A stretch of 64,000 nt of DNA from NCBI GenBank assembly GCA_947462335.1, contig OX381718.1, forward strand, positions 35,990,976-36,054,975. The letters run 5' to 3'. Position 1 is the first letter of the stretch; each line of letters starts with the position of its first letter. This DNA is from Harmothoe impar (taxonomy: Eukaryota > Annelida > Polychaeta > Phyllodocida > Polynoidae). Below the pieces are notes generated by a model. It was given only the letters and a program-made list of their open reading frames with translations, made no database searches and was not told the DNA's origin. Both the position numbers and the translations under genes were made by a program. This document shows positions 1-12,800 of the stretch, piece by piece.

Positions 1-1597
1 TATCGAAGCTCCTTCAAAGACCTGATAACTTCTATGGCGAAGACTGAACAAATACCTGAAGGAATTTCACCACAGTCAGGCCAAGTATACGGAGCTAAGA
101 AAAATAGCTCCAACAAAATCTTCTCCCTCTGTCCAAATGAAACTACTTCCGTTCCGATGAAGTTGAAGCATGCTTCTATCCATTGCTCCTTGGTGACGTC
201 CTTCCAATGTTTCTTTACCTCACATGCATCATAGGGCACTGTTTCTCTTCCTGCTTCAAGTGGAAGTTGCTTTTTCTTTCTTGGACTCATTTGGAGAGAG
301 TTTCGATGCTCTGTAGCGTCAACGCTTCGATAAGAAAAGTAGCTGAAAATAGCAGAACTAACCATCATAACATTCTGAGCGAGCGTAGAGTGGACGATGC
401 TACGATGATGAAGGGCGGGTCGAGAAAGTGTGATGGGTGAGAGCCTCGTTTCACTCCTTATGTACCCTGTCCTAGATAATCCTCTTAAACGGCTGAAAAG
501 ACTCTCTCAGTACAGAGTCTCTACTCAATTAAGAGATCTGTTAAGTAAGTTTTCACATGCTACCTGACTACTGCAGGTGGGTTTAGACTTAAGCAGCTTA
601 GTGCACACACGTGTCTGTTAGAAAGCTACCTGCACACCTGCCTTCCTTTTTCACTAGTATTTACCCCCTGCCGACTTATAAGGTGCCTATACACGTGTCA
701 GCCTCCTTATATACGCCTTCTTGCTTCTAGAGCTAAGCTACTTACCGTCGTTTTCAGCTGCCGCAGGCTGACTGGCAGCTATTTAAAAGAGAATACCCGT
801 TACCTGTATAACGGATCAGGGGGTTATGAGATTAGAGTGTGTATACAAAAAAAGCTACAGGGGTCGTGAAGCAAGCGAGAGGGTGTCTGTCTGTGAGGTA
901 GAGACGAGTACATGTGGTAAGCGACTTGAGTGTAAAACAAAAGCACCTCCTCTTGCCGTGGTGAGTGGAGCGGACGGCAGCTGGCTAGTTGAATAAGCGT
1001 CAGCTTAGAAGATAATCCGTCCACGGGCTGGCGCGTCACACCTGTCGTTAATCACCTCCTGTAGTCTTTGTATACACAGTTGACCTGGCTTTATCTCTTC
1101 ACCAGCTATAATCCCATATACATGTAGCGCACGTTACACTTGTTATCCTTCTTTTCATGCTGATGGATTAGGGGTGGAAGGGTCCAGGTGAAAAGCAATT
1201 TGATTCCTCTCTGGAAGAGGGTGGGGCTCTAGGTGAAAACAAGCTTAGAACATCCGGATTAGCCGCTCTCTCAGCTATATAAAGAGCCTCAATTTTTCTT
1301 GGAACAGTACTTCACCTCTGCCCACTTCGTCTTGTTGTACACTATCAGTCACGAGGCAGACGCTCGAAGTAGCAGATCTTTGCAGTATGGTTTATACAGG
1401 GGTTACCTGCTAATAGGAGTTTGTCTAAAAAAAATGGGTGAGTAGATCGCTTTTTTCTAAAAAAAACACTTAGAACTCGGGTATGAATATGTAGCACTGT
1501 AAATAGTTAGTGTGAGTACACAGTAGAATCTACGGTACTATAGTCTTAACTGTCTAAAGACTGTGGAGCGCGTTAATGTGCGGTCTCCTTACTAATT
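1..1597. other. Non-coding stretch, no gene recognised
   Basis: Only short open frames occur, in several registers and with no recognisable domain, signal peptide or splice-bounded exon. The receptor gene that starts near 2.7 kb is 5'-incomplete, so this stretch may be one of its introns or intergenic sequence. I found no long repeat inside it. Confidence 0.5.
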
Positions 1598-1599
1598 TC

Positions 1600-2095
1600 A
1601 CTTGACCAGGCTGGCAGGGTCAACTAGTCTAGGTAATTGCAACCACAAGGGTGGCTACTCAAGATCCAAGTAGACCTACTACTACGAGATTGTCTTTTGA
1701 CCACTCTGCCGCCTGGTAATTACATGCTCTAGTCTAGCTCGCCATACCCTAGTATAGTTCTCCGCTCTTTTCGTCAGATGGCGCCACAATAGGATTTTTG
1801 TACATTTCTACGATACTCGCGAACATTTTAAACGCATAATGAACTATATAAGCAACAAAGCACACTTCTAATATATTGAATATAAAAAACATGTCAATGT
1901 TGTGTATTTCTGATAGAATGAGGCAGTTTCTTTAAAATATCAACTAAACTATAGCGAGATGAAAAATACTACACCATACTTGACCAGGCTGGCAGAGCCA
2001 ACTAGTCTAGGTAATTATAACCACAAGGGTGGCTACTCAAGATCCAAGTAGACCTACTACTACGAGATTGCCTTTTGACCACTCTGCCGCCTAGT
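1600..2095. repeat. Two direct copies of a ~117-bp fold-back repeat
   Basis: The segments 1601-1716 and 1978-2095 are near-identical and in the same orientation, about 377 bases apart. Each begins with ACCAGGCTGGCAG and ends with CTGCCGCCTGGT or a close variant, so each unit has inverted ends. On the - strand the segment GGCAGAGTGGTCAAAAGAC is loosely like a tRNA A box and GTGGTTGCAATTA loosely like a B box, so a tRNA-derived SINE is conceivable. The inverted ends suit a small fold-back element equally well. The spacer 1717-1977 shows nothing recognisable. Confidence 0.6.
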
Positions 2096-2129
2096 GATAT
2101 TTCTATATATAAGTTATATAACTTTGTTT

Positions 2130-2460
2130 GTTTACAAACAGTCACGTGTCACGTGGTGTTGTTTACAAACAAGAGAGCCACGTGGTGTTGTTTACAAACA
2201 AACCCTAAGTAGGTCACGTTACCCTAGTTACCAGAATGCCGGCTTCTGATTGGCTGAGCCTAAGTAGGTCACGTGACGTAAGTAGGTCACGTTACCATGG
2301 TTACCAGAATGCCGGCCTCTGATTGGCTGAGAGCTTCTAAGTAGGTCAGTAGGTCACCCAGAATGCTGGCTTCTGATTGGCTGAGAGCCCTAAGTAGGTC
2401 ACGTTACCATGGCAACGGGTCACGTGACCAAATGGAGGCCTCTGATTGGCTGCATGTCGA
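2130..2460. promoter_or_regulatory. Tandem CACGTG / CCAAT-box cluster
   Basis: The block holds several CACGTG E-boxes, including a perfect GGTCACGTGACC palindrome near 2428. It has four copies of CTGATTGGCTG (an inverted CCAAT box), repeated CTAAGTAGGTCACG, and two GTTTACAAACA forkhead-like sites at its left edge. The unit is about 70-80 bp and is repeated roughly four times. CACGTG is the classical bHLH-zip (USF/MYC/TFE) site and ATTGG is the NF-Y site. It lies 250 bases upstream of the first visible receptor exon. It could be an internal promoter, the promoter of an unseen gene, or a repeat that merely resembles one. A related motif recurs at 54594-54640. Confidence 0.45.
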
Positions 2461-2715
2461 TTGAGTAATAAACAGTAGTTAACTATAGTCCCGTTCCGAT
2501 ACATACTATACTACTTCTGCCCATTCTGTGGCCATTTTAGAGTTGAGTTGAGGCTCTGGGAGTGTTAGACGTGGTCTAGCTCACTCTGTGAATTGACACT
2601 GGAGTTCGCTAGTCAATTTGCATTCTTAGACTATTTTTTGTAACTTGAAACACACCTTTCATCGTTTTTGGCCTAAACAAAGTGCCCAATATGAGTGGTT
2701 TGTTTGCCGCTCCAG

Positions 2716-4590
<1,875 letters not shown>

Positions 4591-4652
4591 AGTCACTGTT
4601 TCATGTATTTATTATTATTTTGAGCAAATGTTATTATATTCATTTTCGTTAT

Positions 4653-4658
4653 AATAAA
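4653..4658 (+). terminator. Poly(A) signal of the receptor gene
   Basis: AATAAA occurs 63 bases after the receptor stop codon, in AT-rich sequence. The spacing fits a short 3' UTR. Confidence 0.65.
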
Positions 4659-4679
4659 GGTATTCATTCGAAGGAAATA

Positions 4680-5168
4680 TTGATGTTTTTTGTTGATTCT
4701 CACTCCTCACAACGTATACTACCTCTCCCACTTTGCATGTCCATTAGTCCATGTAATTCGAACTGCATGCTATCATATTCAATGACAATAGCATAGAGCA
4801 TTTAAAACATAATTATCATTGTAGAATTTCAAGATTCCATTTGAAAGGGTTTTTAGCCATAAATCATCACAATATGGATTCTTTTGTATGGGATCAGTGG
4901 TCTCCATGCCTGAGCGCAGGGGCTTGTTTCTTAAGACACGTTTCTAGGAGCGTTATTTTCAGGTCTTAATATAACAGAGTTAATATAGCCATAGGTAACG
5001 AAAAATAGCCTGTTGTCAAACCCAACAAATTTAAATTTCTATTTTAGATATATTAACAGAAACAATATAGTATAACGACCTATGAAACAGAATTGCCACT
5101 TTTCGGCTCTTGGTTACCTTCAAAGTCGTGATATTGGGACATTTCGAGATATATTAACAACAAAATGT
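4680..5168. other. Non-coding stretch
   Basis: AT-rich sequence between the receptor 3' end and the next element. I see no gene or clear repeat in it. Confidence 0.5.
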
Positions 5169-5172
5169 TTAA

Positions 5173-5780
5173 GGTGGGTCAATATGATGCCTTTTTCGTC
5201 CACTGCGCCGTTTTCTGCGCAGGTACATTCTCTAGTTTGACCATAGAACACCAGGGCACCCTTGTTTCAAATTGGCCTAAGTAATATCAAATGGTCATAA
5301 AATAGTATATGAATTTTCCCTGACCGGGGCGAGAACCACCAACCTTTGAATATAAAGGCATCCATTCTACCACTGTGCTTTGCAGTCTGTAGTGGTTGTC
5401 CTCATTGAAAGTCATACATAGGTAGCCCTCAGCATATTTCTATTTCTTTTCAACTTTTTTATTTCGATGGGCCTAAACCTTAGTAATATGTGCGGGACCA
5501 TGTGTTGAAAATATATTCTCTAGATAGAAAACATCAAAGCCTATACTCTGGGAGAGTTATATAGAAATTTAGCTACTTTTCAATACAATTTCATGTACAT
5601 ATGTGGCAAAACACTGTATAATCCATCACATAAGACATTAACTTAAGGCTTAAATATCTCAGAAAATAGCCCGGGACCCCCCTATTTTCTCAGTTTCTTT
5701 GGAAAGTGTATGCTATTATGGTCTTATGGTGAAAACCTGACAAAAATCTAGCTACTTTTACATCAAGGCATTGACCCACC
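5173..5780. mobile_element. TTAA-flanked TIR element (piggyBac-like, non-autonomous)
   Basis: TTAA at 5169-5172 and 5781-5784 flank inverted ends GGTGGGTCAAT and ATTGACCCACC. A TTAA target duplication is the hallmark of piggyBac-type transposition. It is about 608 bp with no transposase frame. The segment about 5320-5398, read on the - strand, has tRNA-like A-box (AGTGGTAGAATGG) and B-box (GGTGGTTCTCGCCCC) words, so a tRNA-derived SINE may be nested inside. Confidence 0.7.
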
Positions 5781-5784
5781 TTAA

Positions 5785-6992
5785 GCTATATTAGTGCTGT
5801 CGGTGAACGGTGCTGTCGTCTTGGTGTATAGCAGTGGAAATGCTGCCTGATGTTGGTGGCGCCATCTCTCCTCCATATTACTAGTAGGGTGGCTCGCTCA
5901 GGTAGTCACTGCTCCCCTGGTAACCTGGAACATGTGTCGGCAGGTTGGCTTAATTGGATATCGCTAGTAAGACTAACATTAAATTTGGTTTATCAATTGT
6001 ATACTGGTTCTAAAAAGTGTTTCACAAAGGTATACTACCAAGATGTAAAGCTGGTGTGTGTGGGCCACAACCAAGATACAACGGATGAAAGGTGTTTCAC
6101 AATGCATACTAGAATGGAGCTCGTACCATGCCTACTAATATTTTCTTTACAGACTTATTCCTATACTTTGTACTATGTCTCATAATACACATAGGAATCC
6201 CTGAAAATATCTGTTAGAATAAGCTGGTTATGCACATTTAAATAACACTTTATGTTGATCCTATGTTATCATCATACAAGCGGAGAGTATTTAAGAATAA
6301 TGGTATACATGGCAACTTATATACTTATACCAAATGTTAGTCTTAAGTTGTTGTTTCACAAGTCGTATTAGTACATGTATCTACAATTGTATCTAAGTAT
6401 ACAACCATAGATACAAGTGAATCTTGTGAAACACCAAGTTAAGATTAACATTAGGTGATAGCAAGTTGGTCTTTGAAAACATATAAAATCAATTGTATCT
6501 ATTGTCACCTTATGAAACACCCCACAGTGCTCCTTTTCTTTATACTACTGACACACCAATAGCCAAAAAGAATAAGAGGTTGACGAAACTGACGCTTGCT
6601 GTGAAGTCAAACTGACAAATACCTTGGACAAAAAAGATAATGTTTTTGCCAACAGCCCTGCTCATCTGGGCCAGTTGCTCTGGAATGAACTTGAGCGTTA
6701 GGCAATAAAACTTGATTCTTGAAAGCTGTTAAAACGCATAATTATAAAAAAGCTGTGAACTTTAAACCACGTTCATTAACACCGCCAATTACTTTATGTA
6801 CGACCCTGCTCACTCGATTATGCTTATTTGGCATCTTTTAAAAGATTCCAGTGTACATGAGAACTTTTGGAAATTACTCAAACTCATAGAATTTGAATAC
6901 TCTACCTCATTGCTTTGGCATCACCGTTATTAAACACAATTACCGTGACATAACATAACGATCACAGTTGTGATTTTATCAGACAGAGCTAT
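5785..6992. other. Non-coding stretch
   Basis: Around 6000-6530 short words such as GTGTTTCACAA and related forms recur in both orientations, giving weak fold-back character. A 111-residue open frame at 5850-6185 has no recognisable domain and I do not call it a gene. Confidence 0.4.
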
Positions 6993-7538
6993 TACACTGA
7001 TAATCATGGCCCTGGAAATGTTAGTCACTACTGACTACACTTCTATAGTCACGTGAATGTAGCAAAAACGACTATACCAAGTTAGTCACCTATGTCTATA
7101 GTAAGTTAGTCATATAGTCAACCTATAGTCAAGCATTAAAAGAGCTGATTTGGGATATATAGTCAAGTGACTATGAATTTTATGCTTTAATGCTCTAAAG
7201 TAGTCACTCTGACTATTTGCTATTTTTTTTTTTAAAGTGTTTATTCATAACTTCACATAGTGATTTTCAGTTACAAATATCCGTCCGGGTTCAATAGGTA
7301 CAAATGTATATCGCTAGTCAGCTTTCAGTTTTACATGCATAATGTATACGTGGCTCAAACTCCTGACTTATGTTGTTTTAGGATAGAGGAAGGACAAATC
7401 AGAAAGTTCTTAATATGTTTAAACAAGTTTAGTATATTGAAATGTATATATCTTGGCTCCTTGGAACACTTTTTGATACATTTCTAACCCTAGCGGTTCA
7501 GTTTTTATCGCCTCATTAAGTTTATTGTCCTTTTTTCA

Positions 7539-8123
7539 GGTGACTCCGTGACCAAAAATCCATTATCATGGACATTATGTTTTAAATACATCACAGCAAC
7601 TAATAATCTTGTTTATAAGCTGGGCCAACATATATCTTGAAGCATACCAAGAATGGAAATCCTCTGAGTAATAGTTTTTGAGATACAGCCCGATGAATCT
7701 TGAACATTTATCAGAAATATGAACATTTCAACTACATACTCTCAACTTTACCCTAGTTTCCTCAAAATGGTCCCATTATTGGTTAAATTCACTCTACAGT
7801 GTCCTGATCATGTGTACTTTAAGAAATATGAAGCATCATGATATCTGGCTGGACCAAATTTGCACAGTATAGGCCTAAAGTACCCCTATTAACCTATTTT
7901 ACGTCACGGAGTCACCCGGGTGACTCCGTGACGGAAATAATTTCTTGTATAAATGAGCATAAAAATGGTGGATTTTTGCATTAGAGCATTAGAGGGAGTG
8001 GGTAGGACACAGGAAAACCAGAGATCACTTAAATATATTGGGTATTAACAATTCTATGAAGGTTTAAATTTTCATCAGGGTGGCTGGTGACTCCGTGACC
8101 AATATTCCGGGTGACTCCGTGAC
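7539..8123. repeat. Five copies of GGTGACTCCGTGAC, two of them forming a 32-bp palindrome
   Basis: Direct copies start at 7539, 8086 and 8110. A head-to-head pair makes a perfect palindrome at 7902-7933, centred between 7917 and 7918. The copies are exact over 14 bases although the sequence between them is unrelated, which suggests a maintained binding site or a structured RNA element. The interval is otherwise AT-rich and non-coding. Confidence 0.85.
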
Positions 8124-8976
8124 AGAAAATATGTATCCCAATAGACATATGCTCCTGGAGGCAAGATTATTGGATATATTTCAAAATTTCTTTTTTCCAG
8201 CAGAAGACACAAGAGTTACCTCACAATCTGGGATACAATAGAGACTGTGTGGATCTTCTTTATTTTCTATATAGAGGTATCAACCTGAAATGACATTTGA
8301 ATATTTTGCTGACAAAACACACTTAAATGACTGTGGAGAAAAAAATACGGAACATATCTAGTGAAATCCTCATGAATCAATTGACTATACCATAGACCCA
8401 ATAGAAAATGATATTAGGAATAAGCTGTTACTGCCTCAGTACACATGGGAGACATGTAAAACATGACATTTTTAGCGTTTTTGACGTTTTTAGGGGTTTT
8501 TGGGCCTTTGGAGGGCCAGAAAATGGAAAATATTGGGCCAATATACAAAAAATAAAGATTACTCAAATTATTAGCATGTTTTTTCACATATACCAAAAAT
8601 TTGAATAAATTGGTGCGAAACTGGTTATTCTGTAGGGGTATAAGCCTGAAAAGGGCCAGAAATAGCCAAAACAACATAAGTGGGGAGTTTATGCCATGTA
8701 TGCTTAGGCATCCTAGTGAGATTTGTAAACTTTTTTACAACATCACAGTGGTTTAATGTACATGTACAGTGAATATCACATTGGTCATGCAGTTGTAACA
8801 GAAATAAAAGATTTTATGTACAATAAATGGAGTTGATTACAGTGTATAAAAGGAAAACAGTTTGTGTATCTACTAAGAAGTTTTCATAATAGCGTCGGGT
8901 TATCTCTTGATTCAAGTGGGCTAAACGCTTGGCATTATTTTATTTTATATGCACCATTTGCTACTTGTAGTGGCTT
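8124..8976 (-). other. Probable LINE 3' UTR
   Basis: No supportable gene. It lies directly 3' of the reverse transcriptase stop codon on the - strand. It is AT-rich, and the overlapping short open frames at 8408-8677 on the two strands look like chance. Confidence 0.4.
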
Positions 8977-11877
8977 TCACCCAGGTCTTTGCCTTCTCAT
9001 GTCCTGGAAATATTTCTTTCTGCTTCCCTTGCAGTATGTGTTAAACTCCTTCTTCACCGCTACCTTGAAGGCAGCTTTTGTCTTAATGTTCTGGGTGACA
9101 GCTGGAAGGGAGTCCCATAATGCCACACCTCTACAATACGGTGCTTTCATATACATTCTAGTGCGCGCTCTTCTACTAGGAAACAAGAACTTGCCGTCAG
9201 ATCTGGTGCTGCGGGCTTTGACTAGAGGTGTAACCTTCTTGGACTTCCTGTACATCATACTGACCAGAAGTTCTTTTCTCCTGTCCTGTAACATTGGGAC
9301 TTCTGTTCTAGCATGGAGATTTTTTACAGATATATCTCTTTGTCTGGCTTTTACACAAATTCTCAGAGCTTGATTTTGTATCACTTGAAGCCGTTTGGTA
9401 GGATTTTTTCTGGCTGAGTCAGCCAGATAACAACAATAGTCTGCCAGGGGGAGGATACTTTGTTTGTACACAGCAATGGCTGCCAATTCTGTTAGGGAGG
9501 GTTTGAGGTTCGCTAACTTGAACACTTTGTTTGATAGTTTACATGTTGTGTTGCTGACATATTTATCTAGCACCAAATCACCATCAAGCTCCACCCCTAG
9601 ATATGTATATGAATTCACTTCTTTCAACCTAACATTGCCAATCCTGATGTCAAGCCTCTGTAAATTTCTTTTCATTCTACTTGAGGCAAACCACATTGTT
9701 TGTGTCTTGTTTTCATTTATGGTCATACAGTTAGCATCACACCAGGTTTTGACACTATTAAGATCAACTTGCATGTTTCTGACAGCCATTCTTTCTCTTG
9801 GGTGTGATGAATATAAAACAATGTCATCTGCATACATCGCAACATGGCAAAATCTAATCACCTGTGGCAGGGAGTTTAAGAACAGTATAAACAGCAAGGG
9901 GCCTAGCACAGAGCCCTGTGGCACTCCGAAGGAGACACTTTTTTCCCCCGATACACCATAGGAAGTCTTTGTTTTTTGTTTTCTATCAGAGAGATAGCTT
10001 TCCAGCCAAGTTAGGAACGATTTATGTAAACTTAGTTTAGCAAGCTTTTGCATTAATAAACCATGGTGTATCGAGTCAAACGCTTTCCTCATATCTATAA
10101 AGGTGGCCACAGTGCCCTGTCCAGTATCCCTAAATCTAAACAGATTGTTTACAAGATCAAAAACAGCTTCCCCTGTACTTAGGCTTTTCCTGTAGCCATA
10201 TTGACAATCTACTAAAATGGCATTTTCTTCCAGATAATGTGTCAAATATTCATGTGCCACTTTTTCCATCATTTTCCCTATAGCAGGAAGAATGCTGATT
10301 GGTCTAAGATTAGTTACAAGTGACTTGTCCCCAGGTTTAGGAAGGGGGGTAACCGTAGCTTCTGCCCACACAGACGGGAAGACACCTTTGTCAAAAGACG
10401 TTTGGAACATGTAAAGTATTTGGTCAGGTAGGCATGACAGAGCATCCTTAAGCACCTTCCCACTTATATTCTTGATTCCTGATGGCTTATTTACATTTAT
10501 ATCCTTAATTAGACCGACTATAGTTGAGAGCTGCACTTTGACAGGCCCTGCTTTTTCTGTATAGTTACTCCAGTCAGGCTCTTCGTACACTGTTGTTGCT
10601 GGGTCTAGGCCATTTTTCACTTTTTCTTCATACAGTTTAGCACCGATACCAGAAAAGAAATCATTTATATAATCAGCCGTGGTCTCTTCCGGAACAGCAG
10701 TACCAGTATCACTATCTATCAGTTTTATGACATGAACAGAGTTCTTGACCTTCAGTAAGTCATTAATACACTTCCAGAATTTGTTTGGATTGTGCTTGTG
10801 TTCTTCTAACTTATCTAACACAGTTTGCGCCTTGGCCTGATTTGACATGATATTTATCCTATCTCTCAGACTATTTGCCTCCTGGAAGTGGACAACATTA
10901 CCATTTTGTATGAAGGAATTGACAGCGTCTCTCCTTTGATAAATGAGGTCTAATATTTCGTTATTGAACCAGTCCTTCTCAAAATCTTTGAATGAAAACT
11001 GCTTAACTGGACACGTCACATCTAGATACTTTTCAATCGCTGTTACAATAAAACGCCACATTTCACTAGGGTCAGTGAGTTTGAAAAAGGCTTCCCAGTC
11101 CTGAAGAATCAGGGCTTCTTGCAGCATATCACAGTCATATTGTTTGTATGTTCTGCCTTCAACCTTTTTGTTCACATAATGTTCTTTTGCTTTTTTGCGC
11201 ATACAGTATACCGGTAAGTGATCACTAAGTAGATGGGAGTGGGTTCCAGATTGGAGCACATGGTTAGAATTGGTCAAGATATTGTCTATGGTTGTGCCTC
11301 CATTTTTATTCAACCTTGTGTAGTTTTTAATGTGATACGTCCATCCAAAACCTCTACAAAGCACATTAATTTTCTTAAAACTTTTTGAATTAGTTTTTCT
11401 AAAGTCAATATTGTAATCTCCCGGCAGCCATAATTCGTCCAAGCAATTTTCACCTATTTTCTGCAGCTCAGTACAGAAGTCTTCTACACTAGCATTTGGA
11501 GGCCTATAAATGGTGCATATGAGCATTCTTTTATTACCCGGTTTATTCACATTGACCGCTAGGCATTCTATGTTCTTATTTGATACTGTAAATTCCTTGT
11601 TGAGACTTGTAAAAGGAGCTAAGGTATTTTTTATATAACATGCTAGGCCTCCACCCTTTTTCTGCTGCCTGTCTAGTCTGTAACAGTAAAAACCAGGCCA
11701 ATAGCTCATGGAATCATCATGTTTTTTATTAAACCACGTCTCAGATAGTGTGACTACGTCCCAGTCTTGGAAAAGTATTTGTACTTGTCTTTTCTTCTTG
11801 TACAGACTTCTACAATTTAGGTGCGTAATGCCGAGCCCACGTGTGGGTTTTTTTAGACTAAAAACAATAACCAGATT
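8977..11877 (-). CDS. LINE ORF: AP endonuclease plus reverse transcriptase
   Basis: Non-LTR retrotransposon polyprotein that nicks target DNA and reverse-transcribes its own RNA. The frame is open from 11877 to the stop at 8977-8979; the first ATG is at 11709 and gives 910 residues. The 56 codons upstream of that ATG hold the start of the endonuclease fold (THLNCRSL, then LSETWF with the catalytic Glu), so the true product starts further upstream. Numbered from the ATG: GDYN at 97-100, IDNILTN at 141-147 and SDHLPV at 162-167 complete the endonuclease. Reverse transcriptase follows, with FIDMRKAFDS near 538-547, VPQGSVLGPLLF at 596-607 and the catalytic YADD at 626-629. No stop or frameshift interrupts it, so the copy is young. 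The layout fits the CR1/Jockey-like group; the clade is not resolved. No ORF1 is seen. Confidence 0.92.
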   Translation of the reverse strand, partial: NLVIVFSLKKPTRGLGITHLNCRSLYKKKRQVQILFQDWDVVTLSETWFNKKHDDSMSYWPGFYCYRLDRQQKKGGGLACYIKNTLAPFTSLNKEFTVSNKNIECLAVNVNKPGNKRMLICTIYRPPNASVEDFCTELQKIGENCLDELWLPGDYNIDFRKTNSKSFKKINVLCRGFGWTYHIKNYTRLNKNGGTTIDNILTNSNHVLQSGTHSHLLSDHLPVYCMRKKAKEHYVNKKVEGRTYKQYDCDMLQEALILQDWEAFFKLTDPSEMWRFIVTAIEKYLDVTCPVKQFSFKDFEKDWFNNEILDLIYQRRDAVNSFIQNGNVVHFQEANSLRDRINIMSNQAKAQTVLDKLEEHKHNPNKFWKCINDLLKVKNSVHVIKLIDSDTGTAVPEETTADYINDFFSGIGAKLYEEKVKNGLDPATTVYEEPDWSNYTEKAGPVKVQLSTIVGLIKDINVNKPSGIKNISGKVLKDALSCLPDQILYMFQTSFDKGVFPSVWAEATVTPLPKPGDKSLVTNLRPISILPAIGKMMEKVAHEYLTHYLEENAILVDCQYGYRKSLSTGEAVFDLVNNLFRFRDTGQGTVATFIDMRKAFDSIHHGLLMQKLAKLSLHKSFLTWLESYLSDRKQKTKTSYGVSGEKSVSFGVPQGSVLGPLLFILFLNSLPQVIRFCHVAMYADDIVLYSSHPRERMAVRNMQVDLNSVKTWCDANCMTINENKTQTMWFASSRMKRNLQRLDIRIGNVRLKEVNSYTYLGVELDGDLVLDKYVSNTTCKLSNKVFKLANLKPSLTELAAIAVYKQSILPLADYCCYLADSARKNPTKRLQVIQNQALRICVKARQRDISVKNLHARTEVPMLQDRRKELLVSMMYRKSKKVTPLVKARSTRSDGKFLFPSRRARTRMYMKAPYCRGVALWDSLPAVTQNIKTKAAFKVAVKKEFNTYCKGSRKKYFQDMRRQRPG

Positions 11878-12258
11878 CTAGGAGAACTTCTATTTCCGTA
11901 GATACAGCAAAGATACAAACTCTTAACATATAATACAGTGGTTCCTTCCTCCAAGTTGTTTAGAGGAGTGGGTGGAAAATGTATGGTGGAGATCCAGATA
12001 AAATCTTTGGACCTTACAAGATACATCGAAAAGTTTATGTACAGTAGTGTAAGCATCTTAAAAGATGCAACGGACATCGTTGCGACCATGATGTCCTCAG
12101 AATAAATGGTACCAGTCATTTTAAAGTTGTGTTATGTTTTGAGCGACTCTTTACAATTTTTCTGATGAAATTCGTTTGTTTGTTTGTTTGTTTCACAAGG
12201 CAAGATAATTAATTTTGAAATAGGACATATATCTCAGTTTGACATAACTATCTCTTTG
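11878..12258 (-). other. LINE leader region, no ORF1 recognised
   Basis: An 88-codon frame at 11853-12119 (- strand) lies in a different register from the LINE ORF and has no recognised motif. It could be the decayed or frameshifted upstream part of the ORF, or chance. A short (TTTG)n run sits at about 12174-12192. Confidence 0.35.
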
Positions 12259-12800
12259 TACTTTCTCAGGGAGTAAGCATTGATATGATATGTTGTTTTA
12301 GTGTACTTTCTCAGAGAGTAAGTACTTAGCCTTAGTGCATTCAGGTATGTATTTATTTTGACGTGCTTTCTCAGAGAGTAAGCCTGTTACTTCTGTGTAC
12401 ATCATTTGGTCCTTCATCTTGTAGCACTACTTTCTCAGAGAGTAAGTAGAAAACCGGTTTTGATACTTGGACAGCCTTCAGCTGGCTCAGCCTTGATGTG
12501 GGAAGAACGTTCTACTTTCTCAGAGAGTAAGTGGTGTGATGTCTTTGGCAGGCAGGACTTTCTCAGTGAGTAAGTAGGTGCATCGGTATAAAGTCTTTCA
12601 TTTTAGTTGATTTCTGTTTTCTCAGGGAGTAAACAGTGCTACTGGGGCTTGTTTCCTCAAATCAGGTAGTCTGTCAGACGGCCTTACTTTCTCAGTCAGT
12701 AAGTAGCACCATCTCCCTGCATTCTCAGCGAGTAACTTTTTGGCGGCCTTCTTTCCTATGTAGCTTATTTCAACAGTGCTACTTTCTCAGAGAGTGAGCA
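12259..12800. repeat. Ten spaced 21-nt hairpin repeats
   Basis: Ten copies begin at 12259, 12304, 12364, 12428, 12513, 12556, 12615, 12685, 12718 and 12780, at irregular spacing of 33-85 bases with unrelated spacers. The consensus unit has outer arms TACTT/AAGTA and an inner stem CTC/GAG around a three-base loop, with a T-T mismatch between the stems. Copies at 12364 (TGCTT..AAGCC) and 12615 (TGTTT..AAACA) change both sides of the outer stem so that pairing is kept. It resembles a degenerate CRISPR array in layout only. On the - strand it lies upstream of the LINE ORF and may be its 5' leader. Confidence 0.85.

Noticed and set aside
1601..2095. tRNA gene in the ~117-bp repeats
   Set aside because: A and B box words are weak and no cloverleaf forms by eye. 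The inverted ends argue for a fold-back repeat.
5850..6185. 111-codon + frame
   Set aside because: No domain, no signal, low-complexity AT-rich context and weak repeats across it.
8864..9961. Two + strand open frames of 165-169 codons
   Set aside because: They are antisense shadows of the LINE reverse transcriptase.
12259..12800. CRISPR array
   Set aside because: Spacing is irregular (33-85 bases), repeats are degenerate, no cas genes are present, and the DNA is animal. The layout resemblance is noted as a finding only.
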